DNA of 64,000 nucleotides from Linepithema humile (lineage: Eukaryota > Arthropoda > Insecta > Hymenoptera > Formicidae). The position numbers were made by a program, and so were the translations under genes. This document shows positions 12,028-24,670 of this stretch, piece by piece. Numbering within the stretch: the stretch's first letter is position 1; each line of letters opens with the position of its first letter. The stretch is from the NCBI RefSeq assembly GCF_040581485.1, contig NC_090132.1, positions 23,590,911-23,654,910 of the forward strand, read 5' to 3'. The notes under the pieces were generated by a model. That model did not search any database, had not been told where the DNA came from, and saw nothing but the letters and a program-made list of their open reading frames with translations.

Positions 12028-15000
12028 TCAGAGATCGCTCTCCATCTCGTCCGTCGCCAATTGAAAGTGTTCTTGACCTAGTAACACAGGCATTGTTACA
12101 AACGGCGTAATTGCATGCTTTTAGAGTTGTGTTTCACGTTTGAAAGATCAATAACAAGTTTTCTCTATCTTTCACTTTCGCAACGAAAAGTGTCGAATAT
12201 TTCAAAGTGAATTAATTATCTCGTAATTAAAAATTATGGAAATGCTTTCGCGATTTACTCACTTTGTAGATACGCTGCTAGATCGTGATCCTCCGCGATC
12301 AGCGCGAGTTGATGCGGCGTGTTGCCGTGCCGATCTTTGACCATCAAAGAAGCACCACCAGCCACAAGCATACAGCAAATGGAACGACGTTTATTCTGAG
12401 CTGCTTTATGTAAAGCAGTTTGTCCTCTGAAATTAGAATAATATTATTTCAAATCAAATACACGTGTGTTAAAATAAATATTATTCGACTTTCAATTCGA
12501 TGTTTAATCATAGATTTTCGATCGGCGCGTTAAATACTCACTTGTCATTATCAACCATGTTTAAAATTGTCGGTGGCGCGCAGGCAATAAGATATCTGAC
12601 AATGTCCTTGTGGCCGTGTCTCGACGCCAAATGAAGCGCCGTTTGGCCAGCCTCGTCGATCGACAAGAGCGAGTAGCCCTTTTGATTAAGTTGCTTCAAC
12701 GTCGGGAGATCACCGATCTTCGCCGCTCTCAGTATGTCATCGCAGTTTTTCTCGAGCAACTCGGCGCTAAATCTGTGAACTCCCGAGCTCAGACTGAAGA
12801 GTCTGTCGCGAGGGCTGCAAATAAAATCAAGATCTAAATTATTGCGGAAGCTGTATACGTCTTCGATGCAGATGCCACTCGGAAGGCTAAACTGGATGAG
12901 ATTAACTAATTTTCTTGCTGTCAAATTTATTTCTAGAATGGTATACATATAACAATTACTTGCTGTTAAATTATTAAATAATAATTATTATCCAAATAAA
13001 GTATTCAAGTGGAAATAATTTTGTTTGCAATGGCTGAATAAGAGTTTATGTATTGATTCATGTTAATATATAACGCGTTGAGTCATAACACAAAAATATA
13101 TTTTACACCTTCGAAAAGGCAATCGCGCGGAAGAAAGGTCTATATTATTTATCGCCAGTATGATTTTCAGCTTCTCTAAAGCTCCTTTCGGTCGTGTCGC
13201 TTATTTAGATAATTAAAGATACTGAGATAGTTCTAATAATTTTTTACCTGATAAAAGTAAGAGGTCGATCAATCTGATGCGACTGAACAGCAGTAGCGAT
13301 TGCGACACTGGAGTCTTGCTTCAAGGATTCGCGATTTATAAGAGAATTGGATTTGATATCCTCGCTGGGTGACACATCCACAGAGTTCCGGCTCGTTGTA
13401 TTCTTAGATTTGGCATTTTGGCTATCGGTTTTCTCATCAAACTGCCTGGAAAACCTGGAGGGCTCCTTCTGCTCCTGTATGCCTTTAGATTCGTTCGAAA
13501 TCGATCGCTGCTCCTCCTTTGTCACGGCTGGCATATCCTTTGGACGTTCGTCGCTATATCATATCGTATCACATATTTCAGAGAAAAAAAAAATATAAAC
13601 GCTAGGCTTGCACAGAGATACCTTGCATACCTCGGTAAATGAGTTTGCGTAAATTCGATTTCTTGATTCGTCATGATTTGGCTCGGTCCAGCTTTGCCCT
13701 CGGATTGTTGAAAAGCGTCTTCATCAAGAACGTAAACGGCCTCCGCTGCAACATCCGTTACATAATGCAGCTGCTCCTGGCCACGATCGATCCTGAAGAA
13801 TCTTTCCGTGGTGCATGCTGGAAAATAATCAATCTTACCTATACTCTCGCATGGAAAATGTATGCACATAGATTTTGCATATAATTTGCATGAAGCAACA
13901 CTCACAATCAAGAAAGCAGCAAGCATCCATATTATAATCTTTCACTAAGAGCTTTCTCAGGGTCTCTAGATCAGTTGTAGCATCGAGATCAAGCGGTTCC
14001 GTCACCCACACCTCCGCCACTTTCTTCAATGTCTCCTTATCATGATGATGTGTTTCATAATCTGACATTTTTATCTTCATTACAGGCAACTTTAACCGTT
14101 CCAATCTTGCTGGATTTTGATGAGGTTTGCCCGTGTTCCTTCTTTTCGCTAACATCGTAGCCTTGTTTAACATACTTAAAGTTATGATGGATGGTAACAG
14201 ACGACAGGCTTCGCCGTCAACCTACACAATATTATCAAAAATTAAATTGTATACTATAGAAAATAATTATACCATTAAAAATTTTTAAAGATAAATTTCT
14301 TTAACCAAAATAGAATTTCTGCCAATGTATATACTCGGTGACATGTTAAAATTTATTTTATTGAGTAAAATATTTGACTAAAAATTAAAGTTTCGTAAAA
14401 ATTGATAAAAAATGACATTTAAAAAATATCTTGTAATTATAAAAAATTGATTTCTAATAAAAAATTAATTAATAATAAAATAATTCGAGAATATTTTGAA
14501 TATAAAAAATAAAATACTGTCGAAATAATGTTAATATTTAATGCAAATTTATGATACTTGCCTGCATCGGTATAGTCTTTGTCGTAACCAGTTTGGCTGT
14601 GCTGCATTGTACTATACAAGTGCCATGTCCGCGAGCTTGCAAAAGCGGTAGCTGGTACGTGGTTAAGCCGACTACTTCAATCAAGCCATCATCCATAGAT
14701 GGTTCTTTAGTGCCACTTCCTGCGCTCCACGGATGCGTCCCGCCACCGTATGAAGCGATATTCAAAAACAATATAGCATGAACTCGATGCTCCTTCAATT
14801 TCGGCGTCATGTCCTGACCGTCGCATTCCAGCGTCACAAAATCCGAAAGATCTTTCCATTTTGTGAGCAACAAGTCTTTGCAGCCCATCTGTCCGTAGAA
14901 TAATTTGTTCCTCATTCTGGAGTTAAACTTCTCCGGGTGAGCCTCTACAATTGCAACAAGTTTGTATTGTCAAATGAGATTTTATACACAAAATCTAATC

Positions 15001-18000
15001 AAAATCAATATTTAATCGATATAATTCCTACTTGAATCAACGTCACAATGTGATAAATTTGTCGTTTCGACAATTTTAAAAGAAATTTAATACAAAAAAA
15101 ATTAAAGATCAAGTCTTACCTCGAGCTTCGTGAAATTCAAGAGCAATGTGAGCGTCTACGCCGAGAGAAAAGTAATTGTTGACGACATTGAGCGGCAAGT
15201 TTTCTTTGCCCTTTCCACCGTCGTCGTCGTTCTTGGCGTCGGGATTTCTTTCAACTTGTAATTGCCATCTATCCAGCAGAGTGGTCTCGCTGTCGCCTAT
15301 GCTCGTTAAAATCTTTCCGATCGGTTCGTCTTTGTAACCACCACCCCATCCTAATGCCCTCGCTAAATCATTTCCGGTGCCTAGAGGAAGTACTCCGACC
15401 GCTGGCGCTGGATAGGCACCGATCTGATCCAAAATCGATAGAACCCAGCCGACCGTACCGTCGCCGCCGCAAGCCAAAACGCGTAAATTCGGAACCTTCT
15501 TAAAGAGTTCCAGTCTGCACAGAATATTTTACATTTTCTTAGTAAAATGTTTTTTTTTTCGTCCTTTTTATATAGCTATGTATTGGATTTATTTTCAAAA
15601 TCATAGAAAATAATTTTCCGTAATGTTCTCTCTACAGTTAGCATATTATTTTACTTTTATTAATTTTATTGTTAATTTTATTTTGACACGACATTCAGGA
15701 AAGCAGCTTACTTACCCCATTTTCGGACCACCCTGCGTGAGATCGAAAACCTGTCTCGGATTGAGCAACCACTGGAATTTCTGCAGTAACTTCGCGCCCT
15801 GATTGCCACCAGATTTCGGATTTATAAAGACTAAGACCGGCTTCACCGTAGCCGTGGGTATCGGCTTGACGATCCACATCTCTTCCTGACCCTTTTCTTT
15901 CTCTTTCTCCTCTTTCTCTTTTTCTTTCTCTCTGCTTCTTCGACGGCCAGAAGCTCCGCCGCTGCCGGACTTTTTCTTTCTCGATCTTCTCAGGCTACTT
16001 TTAAAACTACCTTTTCGTGGAAGTTTTATAATCCAAGACGGCGGCACCACGATCGACGCGTGGGTGCCTAGCTCGCAATTTTCGCCGATCTTCTGAACGT
16101 TAAAGCACGCTTCCTTGTTGTGATAAGCAGCCTTGCACCAGCTGCAGCTTACTGCAACAATCTCTCTGGAGCTGAAACTAAGCTTTGACTGGAAGGATTT
16201 GCTGCAATTGGCGCATTTGCCCTTCTGGGATCGTCGGTGAACCCAGTGATGATGGGTTGTCGTTTGCTCGCGATATTGACGCACGCCTACATCACGAAAA
16301 CTCGGCTTGCAGGCGAATTCTAAACTTCCTACGCAGCAGGCGTGGGCTATTACTCGACAAGCCGGACACTTCAACCGGGGTCCGTGTTTCTAAAGAAAAA
16401 AAAAAGAAGATATCGAGGTTAATATTTAGATTTATGTTTAATTTATATTTATCAGATAATTCAGAAATATCTTTATTGGTTATTATTAATAATTATCTCG
16501 CATATTAGACGAATAATGGAAGTCTTGAATTTTTAAAGCGTCTTTTTTTTCTGCACATTTTTGGAACTTACAGAACAATCGTTAACGTAACAGAAATCAC
16601 CGGATGTGGCGGTTGGTACCCAAAGATGTTCTCCATTGAACGCATTTGGACCCCAATCTGGTGTCGATCGGGGCTCACGCTGACTCGAGCCACCGCCTGT
16701 GTCATCTTCTACGCTATCTTCTCTCCCTCTAGAATCATCAAATGCTCGTAGAATTTCTTGCAGAATTTAACCTTCTGGCGTGTTAGCACAATAGAAAAAA
16801 ATTAATTTAATTCAGTTAATATTTAGCACGCACACTCTGATAAAAAGCTGCGATATAATTATTCCGGTTATAAATTAATCTGGTAATTTTGCATTTTATT
16901 ATAAAACTTATTTGTATCATAAAAATAGAATGTAATGTAGGAAAGGGAGATATACATCTGTGTACATAATTAAATTTCATTACGTTCGTGCTTTACGAAG
17001 GCTGAAAAACACCGGGGGAAAATATCGTGTCATATCTTTGAAACCCATAAAGGCATCATCAAAGATTTGCGCTCTTCTAAATAATTAAAATCTAGTTTTC
17101 CATGATGGAAGAGCAAAATATACAAACTTTGAATATAAATAGTTAATGCTCACTCTGTCACTTTTACAAAGGAGCTTTTTTCACGTGAAATATCGCACAT
17201 ATGCGTGATGATAAATAATGAACGATCATAATTATGGCGCACGAAAGGTGTGTGCAATACTTCAATTTACTTTTACACCCTCGATCAATATCTCTCTTCT
17301 AAATATTTAACTCCCTCGCGTATCCAACGTCCACGATAATGGACGTACTTTGTCTTTAATATGTAATCACACACTTTTAGAGAAACTCCGTAGTGGCGTC
17401 CTGATTTATGGACGTCCGCTGAGTGCGATATAGCGTGCGATTTACATAATGTAGCGCTACGTGCCCTTTTTAAGTGGAATCATAAATAGAGTAAAGATAT
17501 ACAAGCTGTAGCGTAATGCCAGAAAGTTTTTCTGTTTTCTGCTTATCTTTCACATTCTTTATATATTATATGGCAAAAGTTATATAAAACATAACTTATA
17601 TAAAAAATAAATAATAATAAGCAGAAAAACGTAAGTATTTGTAATATGAAAAGCGCATAAATCAATCTGCATAGCGAAATTTGAGGATTTTTAACAAAAA
17701 TTTCAGAGATTTTTAGAATTATGTAGAAATAATTTATATTTTTTAAATTAATCATAAAAACACAATAAGCTTAAATTTAATATAAATAAAAAATTAATAG
17801 ACGAAAGAAGATAGAAGTATAAGATATTATGTGCAAATTGTTTTACATTTATATAATTCTTATGTATTCTGAAAAATTCAATGTTGCAATATTTTCTTTT
17901 ATGCTTCTATCATCTTCTTTAACAACAACGTAGATTAAAATCTATAATTAGAGAGCATTAACGAAGATGATGCAAGAACTAAGATAAACAACTAAAAGAC

Positions 18001-19180
18001 TTCAAACAATTTAATTTACATATTGCATAACAGTTTAAATTTATCGTGAATTCGTAATTAAGGCAATTAACGTGTGTTTTCTTAATGTGTCGCGTGACAC
18101 ATAGACACAACTCGCTGGTCTCGCGGCTCCATCAATCAGACGTACCCACCCTATCGAAGGTCGCGGTTCCTTTCCAGGCAGCAACGCCGTGTATCTCGTC
18201 CGCGTGTCCGTCGGCAGCACGATGTCGACGCTCTTTGACCTGGTATTCTGCTGCGGCACCGCAAGCAAGTCCGCGTCGGCGATGCTCCCGTTCTTGTTAT
18301 TGTTAAAACACGAGTCCACGGAGGCGGCGCGGTCTCTTTTCAGCTCCGGCACGGTCAGGAAAATGTCCCGCACGATAAACTTGGACTGAGCAGGCTCGAC
18401 GTCGTTCTCCTCGTCGTCGTCATCGTCGTCTATCTCGATGCTCGTTCTGATCGTCTCCGTCTCTTTAATAGCTAATATAGTAGGTAGCTCTAGAGGAAAG
18501 GTGGTCAGAGCTTCTTGCCTGGATAGCGATCGTCTGCGTTGCCTCTCCGGAAACTCTATTTTGACCTCGGAATTCAGCTCGGACGCGATTTCTACTGTAG
18601 GCGACATGACGCATGATGATTCATTTTGCACGTCGTCGTCGGACGTTAAGGTGACCGTGATTTCCGGACTGCCCTCCCTCTTCGATTCGTCCTCGTGATC
18701 CGACTCATTCTCGGAGAGATCCGTGCCGCTGTCAGCCTCGTCGACCTCCTCTTTGGAGATGTCCTCGCCCAGCCAGAGAGTTCTGTATTCCTCCACGCAG
18801 GCACAATGATAGCATCCGGAGACCTGAATGATTGGCGTGTCCGGTCGATCGAATGAGGAGCCGAGGAGTTGCTGGCTCGCGGATGATCCTGAACTCCCGG
18901 AGTACGCGTCGAAGCTCTTGGAACGCTGACTGGTGTACAGTTGCGGCACTTTCAGAGTTGCCGATCGCCGGCGTTCCTGCAGTCTCGTGGAAGAACACGC
19001 GGAGGACGACGAGGAATTCGTACGCGTGTCCCTGCCGTCGTCCTGCCGCGTCGGCTGCAGCTGCATCTCGTCGAAGGAGGCCGATCTGATCTGCTTGGGC
19101 ACCTCGAGGCTAGATTGGGTCTTCATTTCGGCTCCCGTGGGAGTGCGCGACCTCTTGAAAGTCGAGCGCAGCTTCTGCAT
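12028..19180 (-). CDS. rdgA: Eye-type diacylglycerol kinase with C1 domains and ankyrin repeats
   Basis: Phosphorylates diacylglycerol to phosphatidic acid; in flies RdgA acts in photoreceptor phosphoinositide signalling. Exons in transcript order: 19180-18146, 16679-16572, 16389-15716, 15514-15120, 14944-14562, 14221-13906, 13817-13631, 13553-13248, 12814-12542, 12426-12263 and 12077-12028, summing to 1296 codons plus stop. Residues 1-345 are a disordered Ser/acidic region with segments shared with RdgA (SRTPTGAEMK, LKRDRAASVDSCF, SVDIVLPTD). Cys/His-rich C1 modules follow (about 350-470), then a MARCKS-like basic stretch, the catalytic domain (VFINPKSGGNQG, GGDGTVGW, LPLGTGNDLARALGWGGG, SYGGGTHPW; about 560-870) and ankyrin repeats (about 1140-1280). 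The C-terminus ESDL fits a class I PDZ ligand. ATG 19180 is chosen because it begins MQKLRSTFKRSRTPTG, as in RdgA. The junction of exons 1 and 2 is the least certain. Confidence 0.93.
14222..14561 (-). other. GC-AG intron in rdgA
   Basis: The donor after the conserved TIPMQ codons reads CAG|GCAAGT on the minus strand instead of CAG|GTAAGT. The acceptor GTGTAG and next exon VDGEACR continue the kinase domain in phase 0. No GT donor nearby keeps the conserved sequence. GC-AG introns are a known minor class, often with an otherwise strong donor, as here. Confidence 0.75.
16680..18145 (-). other. Long rdgA intron
   Basis: This intron separates the disordered N-terminal exon from the first C1 exon. 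It begins at GTACGT (18145-18140, minus) and ends before the codons for REPRSTPDW. A downstream open stretch to 18041 only reads through the donor. An alternative donor GTGGGT three to four bases earlier, joined to an acceptor in the 16700-16735 area, would also keep frame and add a few residues. I see nothing else functional in it. Confidence 0.5.
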
Positions 19181-19193
19181 TCTCGCCTGATAG

Positions 19194-19436
19194 CTACCTG
19201 CCAACACTGTTTGCCACGCTATCGGTCGTTCTGCTTTTCAACGACCATCCGGCCGAGACACGAGCGGTCGTCGCGCTATCTTCTTCGCCGTCGAGATCGG
19301 ATTCGTCCTGAACACCGTCGCGCTTCTCTCCCTGTTCTTGAATCGCCTGCTTGCGCCTCGAGAAGGACAATGATGACGACGACGTTGCGGTCGTCTCTTC
19401 TTCCAGATTGGACTCAGCTGCCGATTTGCAGCCCAT
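19194..19436 (-). CDS. 80-codon upstream open frame before rdgA start
   Basis: An ATG-initiated frame (MGCKSAAESN...) rich in Ser, Glu and Asp ends 13 bp before the rdgA ATG, in a different frame. Its start MGCKSA resembles an N-myristoylation signal. It may be a translated upstream ORF, part of an alternative first exon joined through a donor I cannot identify, or chance coding in the GC-rich 5' leader. No family was recognised. Confidence 0.3.
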   Translation of the reverse strand: MGCKSAAESNLEEETTATSSSSLSFSRRKQAIQEQGEKRDGVQDESDLDGEEDSATTARVSAGWSLKSRTTDSVANSVGR

Positions 19437-20029
19437 CCTAAGTACCTTCGCCCGTCGTTGTTGTATGAAATCCTCGAGTCCTCAAGAATCCTCTAAAATT
19501 TTTTAACGGATCTCGCAATTGTTAGCTCGCAATAGAAAAATTATATTGAAATTATATCGATGATCGTTGATGTCGAGAAGGAAGAAATACTTTGGAGTTT
19601 GCCAAAATCCGTCGCAATCCTTTCTCCTGATGGTGCGCACGGAGGGCGGTTTATTTTTAAAGCAGCTTCCAGGATCCGTCTATACGTGATGTTACGCTGA
19701 GAATTTTATAGAAATTTCTGACCATCGTCGATCCCGATTCGTTGCCAATCGATGTTGCGCCGGAGCCGCGCGTGTATTCGCATGCTCCTTACGTATATGT
19801 TAGAATTATTCAAATTACATTGTGTCCGTATTTCATTCAACTCACATTGGGTGCGTCGACCAGCGCGAAAACTAATAACAAAAGCTCAGACATTCGGTGA
19901 AAACGATCTCGATAAACTTTATGCTATTGCGAGGCGGACAAACTTTCATTTCCACCATCTCGTTCGTTCCTTTTTCTGTATTTCTCCACCCTCGCACCTA
20001 CTCTCAATGAGTTCGCACTCAGTCACTTT

Positions 20030-20102
20030 CTCTCGCCCCTTCTCTCTCTCTTTCTCTCTCTCTCTCTATCTCTCTCTCTTTCTCTTTTTCTCTTTCTCTC
20101 TC
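20030..20102. repeat. (CT)n microsatellite
   Basis: A pyrimidine tract of CT dinucleotides with TTT interruptions, reading as GAGA on the minus strand. It lies about 850-920 bp upstream of the rdgA ATG, so it could serve as GAGA-type promoter DNA (inference). Confidence 0.85.
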
Positions 20103-23100
20103 GTCAACTACCGCCCTCACAGCGCGGCTCTCTCTTCTCTTGAGTGACTAGCACAATCGATCGAGTTTTCCAACGTCGGAATTTATTTTCACGGTGTGCG
20201 CGTGATAACGCCGTCGATGCTCACCGATAGGAGGTCGTGAGCACTGCCGCCGCAGCGTGAGACGTTATTGAGCCTCGGTGACTTTGAAAGCAGAAATCGA
20301 TTGATTTTCATGACACAGTTGAGAGATGTTCCGGTGGCAAACGTCTTCAAAGTTTTAAGCTTACGACGTCATCGAATATTGACGATATCGACGATCGAAT
20401 GGCACAATTTCCGGCGTTGAAAGTCAAAGCTCTTTGGATTTTTTCAGGACGATCGATTCTTTGATGCCAAAAGCGCGTCGTAGTGTCGAAAGATCAGATC
20501 GCATCGATCGGGATCACTTTTCCGGGTATCACAATAAAATAAATTAGCGCTTTTGCGAAACAATATTCAGCAACGAGGCACAATAAGCTGAGCGACCTTC
20601 GCCACGTCGGCCGATCCATACATGGAATCAACGATAGTACACAGCCCGTCGAGGAAATTCGCGCACAGCTCCGCTCTCATCGCTCTCGAGGTCCGTTCCT
20701 CTCATTCTCCTCTCCCTATCTCATTTTTTCATAAAGATCTTTTAAACAAAGGCATTGTTAAAGTTTGCGGGAGCACTTACGCGCCGCACACAAGTTACGC
20801 TAAGAACAAATTTATCGCAGTCCTCTCCCGTTCAAGATTTCCGTTCCTCGATCGTGGGCCTTTTCGAAATTTTCGCATTCGGAATCTCGAGATCCTCCGA
20901 TACGTCGCCGCGTTCTTCGCGATCCGCAACAGCGCGTACAAATAACCCCAAGAGACGACGCTAGCGCGACGTAGCGCGGTGCGACGCGGCGTGGCGAGAT
21001 TGCCGGTCGGACTACCAGCGGGCCAGGGCTCGTCGATGACCGATATCGAAAGGGGTGAGAGTGCGCGCAGAGGGGGTTGTACGTGCGTTTCCATCCTCCG
21101 TCTAGCCTCTACCATCATCCCTTACCGTGCTCATGCGCTCTCCAACAGATCACCTCTCGCGGAGTGCCATGCGCGCGATAACGTAGGCCGGATAGTGCGA
21201 CCAGAAAACGGAGTTCGTAAGGTGAAAAGTGCGAGAAACACGATCCATATGAGACCAGCGATTGTCAAAAGGTGTCAGATGTATTGGTATCAGGTATTCG
21301 TATTATTAAAATATCTGAGATAAATAGTTGAATATCGTATTTCGTAATATCTTATTTTATTTAGAAAAATATTGTCGGATATTGAAAATTTAGTACAGTT
21401 TAAAATTGTCCCACAAAAGAATATATCGAACTATCATTCCTTGATTTTGATAAGTTCTGGATACATTGTAATTTATAGATTAAAAAATAATACACGTATT
21501 TTTCGAAACATTTTTATAGCTTTTAAAGCAATTTATAATAAAAAAATGTATATTTTTAAAAATCTATATTATAACATATCAAAAATTCGTAGAAATCGCA
21601 GACGGACAGTTGAATAAAATTTTTTGTTAGATGTTAAATATTATTTTTACCCACATTTAGCTCCTTCCTTATAAAACAAAAATATATTTCTCATTTTTCA
21701 TTCAAATAATGAATACATTTGAACTTTATTCTTTAACATTTCTACAAATATTAATCCAAATTTCTCGTTGTTCACTACTCATAGTTCAATATTATTTAAA
21801 TCTCGCTTGCAAACTAGATAAACTTTTCGTATAACGACTCACAAAAATTGCAATTATACTATCGATGTTAAATCTTATAGCTTTTTACAAAACTTTTAAT
21901 AAGACGCGATGTCGGTTGCAAATAAAATAAAATTTTATTATTATAATAATATACTTTTATCAAGCCGAGGTATAATTTAATTTAACAAATTTTGTGCGAA
22001 AAATTTAGCAATGTGTTTTTATATGAGTTATTCAAAAAAATCGAACTAAATTTATATTTTAAAGATAGATAATTGATTAAAAAATTATTTCGTTTAAAAA
22101 TTAAAAAAAAAGATTTTTATTTAAAAAGAAAACCGCTATTCAAATCCGTAATTGCTAACCTTTCGTTCGAATCAGACGGTATAGGATCTTCGCGGCATCT
22201 TAAGTTCGTGCCCTCCGCGAAATGCACCCGTTGTCCTAGCTTCGGAGCAACCAACTCGAGCAACCTACAATGCACACGAGCAAATGCCCAGATGGTGGTA
22301 TACGGTTAGCATAAAAAATATAGCATCTATAATGTTTACGTTTCTTCGTTTTACGCGTTTCCTCTAGAGAATCAATTGGCATGGCAATGGCCGACTGCTC
22401 AGTGTAGGAAAGAAATTTGTAGATGGATCTTCCGAAAATTCAAAGTATCGTTATTAATTTAAAGTAGGAATTTTTAAGCATTATTACTAGCTTATCGTGT
22501 ATGTAATTGTGTAATTCTGCGCGTGTAATTACACGCGCTATATAGTCGATGGATTTAGCAACATAAATTAGAATCTAATGCGATTCGAAGACGTGCATGG
22601 CTTAAGTATTCGAATCATTTTAAATAAAAATATTTTGAATTTTTAAGTCAAAATAATTCAAATAACATTTCTAGCAGGCAATTCGGTGAATCATTTTATA
22701 GAAAATGTTCTAACATAAATAATTACTACTTTTGTTTTCTAAAGTAGAAATGTAAAGTATAAAGCGCAATTTTTAGTGTTTTAACAAGTTTTATTTATTA
22801 TAAACTTGATAAAATATATGTCGATTGTGTACGAAAATTTGGGTTTTATAAAATAGGGGGCAAACATAATTTTTTAATTACAAATTTGATATAAAAATAC
22901 TATAGTTGCGTAAATGATATTGATCGCAACGAAAATGAGTCTTATAATTAGATTAATTATAAGAATGTAATGTGATACATATAAATCAGTAACTTACGTG
23001 ATTCTTATTACGATTACTTCTTCTCTCGGCGGCTTATTTACTGATTCACATTTCAAACAATATTTTAAACACTGCCAATCGATAGTCATCTTCAGTCAGT

Positions 23101-23360
23101 TTCCCCAAGTTATCAGCGCGTATAACTGATATATAAGAAAAAAAAACGCGCAAATATTTGCAGGCACGAATATCGTCCGCAACACTCTTGCTCTTTCGCA
23201 ACTGCGAATTATGTCATCTCTGCGTAATAACACACCTGTTTACCACTTTTCCAGCAACAAACGTATCACCAAGTGACTGTCACCCACGCGTCTTTATCCT
23301 GCTACTGGCCGTAATTGAAGTCAGTAGTATTATTTTCATTTCTGACTGAATCACACGCGT

Positions 23361-23368
23361 GCACACAC

Positions 23369-23419
<51 letters not shown>
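23361..23419. repeat. (CA)n microsatellite
   Basis: An almost pure CA dinucleotide run with one CG interruption near its start. Confidence 0.95.
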
Positions 23420-23420
<1 letters not shown>

Positions 23421-23744
23421 TAACGTCTTACGTCTTATGAAATAATATGTAATTATGCCGCTCTATTTTATTCAAGGATTCTGTCAAGGATGATTGAACA
23501 AGAATGCAATATTATTTATATATATATTCTATTTATATATATATTCCAAATGACGTGTTGGTTAATGCACTTTTCAAAATCGTATTTGCTATTAAATAAT
23601 ATCGTAAAATGCAGGCAAATAAAATATAAGATAATATAAACACAAGAAAACAAAAACTACACTGAAATTTTGGACAACGTGTCTGCGTTTGAAACCAAGA
23701 CAGATCACGAAACTGTTTAAGTCTCGCTCCCGTCTCCTTCGTAT

Positions 23745-24309
23745 ATGCTTCTACTATATTTGTTCACTCCTTCCACAGCAACGAAGGTAAAAGCGAGAAA
23801 TTTGGTCTTGTTCACGAACATTGAGCAGTTATCTTATAGTTAAATTTATTAATTATAAATTAAAATTAGTCAGATTTGTATGTTATGCGACTAATTTAGG
23901 TTCGTTAAAATTCATTCTCATTAATATTTAAGTTTTGTCAGCAAATGTCATGGTTCCATGACTATGCTGCTCGATTCAGCATTAAATGAACGATACTATG
24001 TCAATGTGAGCAAGTAACCGGTTTTCTCGTTTATATGGACTTGTGATTTATGTATTATGAAAAAAATCTTCCTTAAATCCGGAAAATCTTGTTATTTTTA
24101 ATTATACATTCTACGTTTATCCTGGTTGTTGTTTGTTAAAGAATATACTTCGCATATTTTAAATAAAGAAATATCTATTAATAAAGAAATATATATTTAT
24201 AATTAATAAATTGTAAGATAACTGCTCAATGTTCAATGTGAACAAGACCGTATTTCTTGCTCTTACCTTCGTTGCTGTGGAAGGAATGAACAAACATAGT
24301 ACAAGCAAT
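23745..24309. mobile_element. Non-autonomous DNA element with ~110-bp terminal inverted repeats
   Basis: The left arm (about 23745-23868) and the reverse complement of the right arm (about 24195-24309) align over more than 100 bp. Shared blocks include TTCCACAGCAACGAAGGTAA, GGTCTTGTTCAC and TTGAGCAGTTATCTTA. About 330 bp of A/T-rich DNA lies between the arms, with no transposase frame. Long inverted arms around a non-coding core fit a MITE or foldback-type element. No target-site duplication was assigned. Confidence 0.65.
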
Positions 24310-24576
24310 TTAAAATCAGCAAAAAAATACGACGCATTAATTTTAAACTAAAAAAAAAAATTTGCAAAAAGATATATCTACAGCTATAAAAACTACTAGA
24401 AATAAATTTAATCGCAATGGAAAGAATAATACGAAATAATAAAGTATAATCTCTTTATTGTTATTCCTCTCATATCATATGCTAATTTTGTACAACTCAG
24501 AAATATTTATGCGTTAAAATAAATGCGCCACTCTTACGTACAAAAAAGTACATCATAAAAAATTTACGATTCTCAC

Positions 24577-24670
24577 CCTTCTTCGATTGTATCATCTTCT
24601 TCGTATTTCTCCGCATTTTCCTTATTTTCTTCCTCTGCCATATCGTCGACAAGTTTCAAGTTTACACAAA
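24577..24670 (-). other. Candidate acidic coding exon, unassigned
   Basis: On the minus strand a TTTATTCAG acceptor precedes an open frame containing GACGATATGGCAGAGG and a run of Glu, Asp, Asn and Lys codons (MAEEENKENAEKYEEDD), ending at a GTGAGA donor or a TGA two bases into it. The composition is unlike the surrounding A/T-rich DNA. No neighbouring gene obviously uses it and no family was recognised. Confidence 0.22.

Noticed and set aside
18438..19190. Several plus-strand frames of 85-166 codons
   Set aside because: They are shadows of the first rdgA coding exon, whose minus-strand protein matches RdgA segment by segment.
18041..19207. 388-codon minus-strand frame taken as a complete protein
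   Set aside because: It begins at GTG and reads through the GTACGT donor into the intron. The ATG at 19180 and the donor at 18145 give the RdgA-like exon.
19752..20147. 131-codon frame ending in alternating Ser, Leu and Phe
   Set aside because: Its second half is the CT microsatellite; no splice signals or family resemblance.
22070..22310. Cys/Arg-rich plus-strand frame in the rdgA flank
   Set aside because: The first third is poly-Lys/Phe from A/T DNA, there is no splice support, and no family was recognised.
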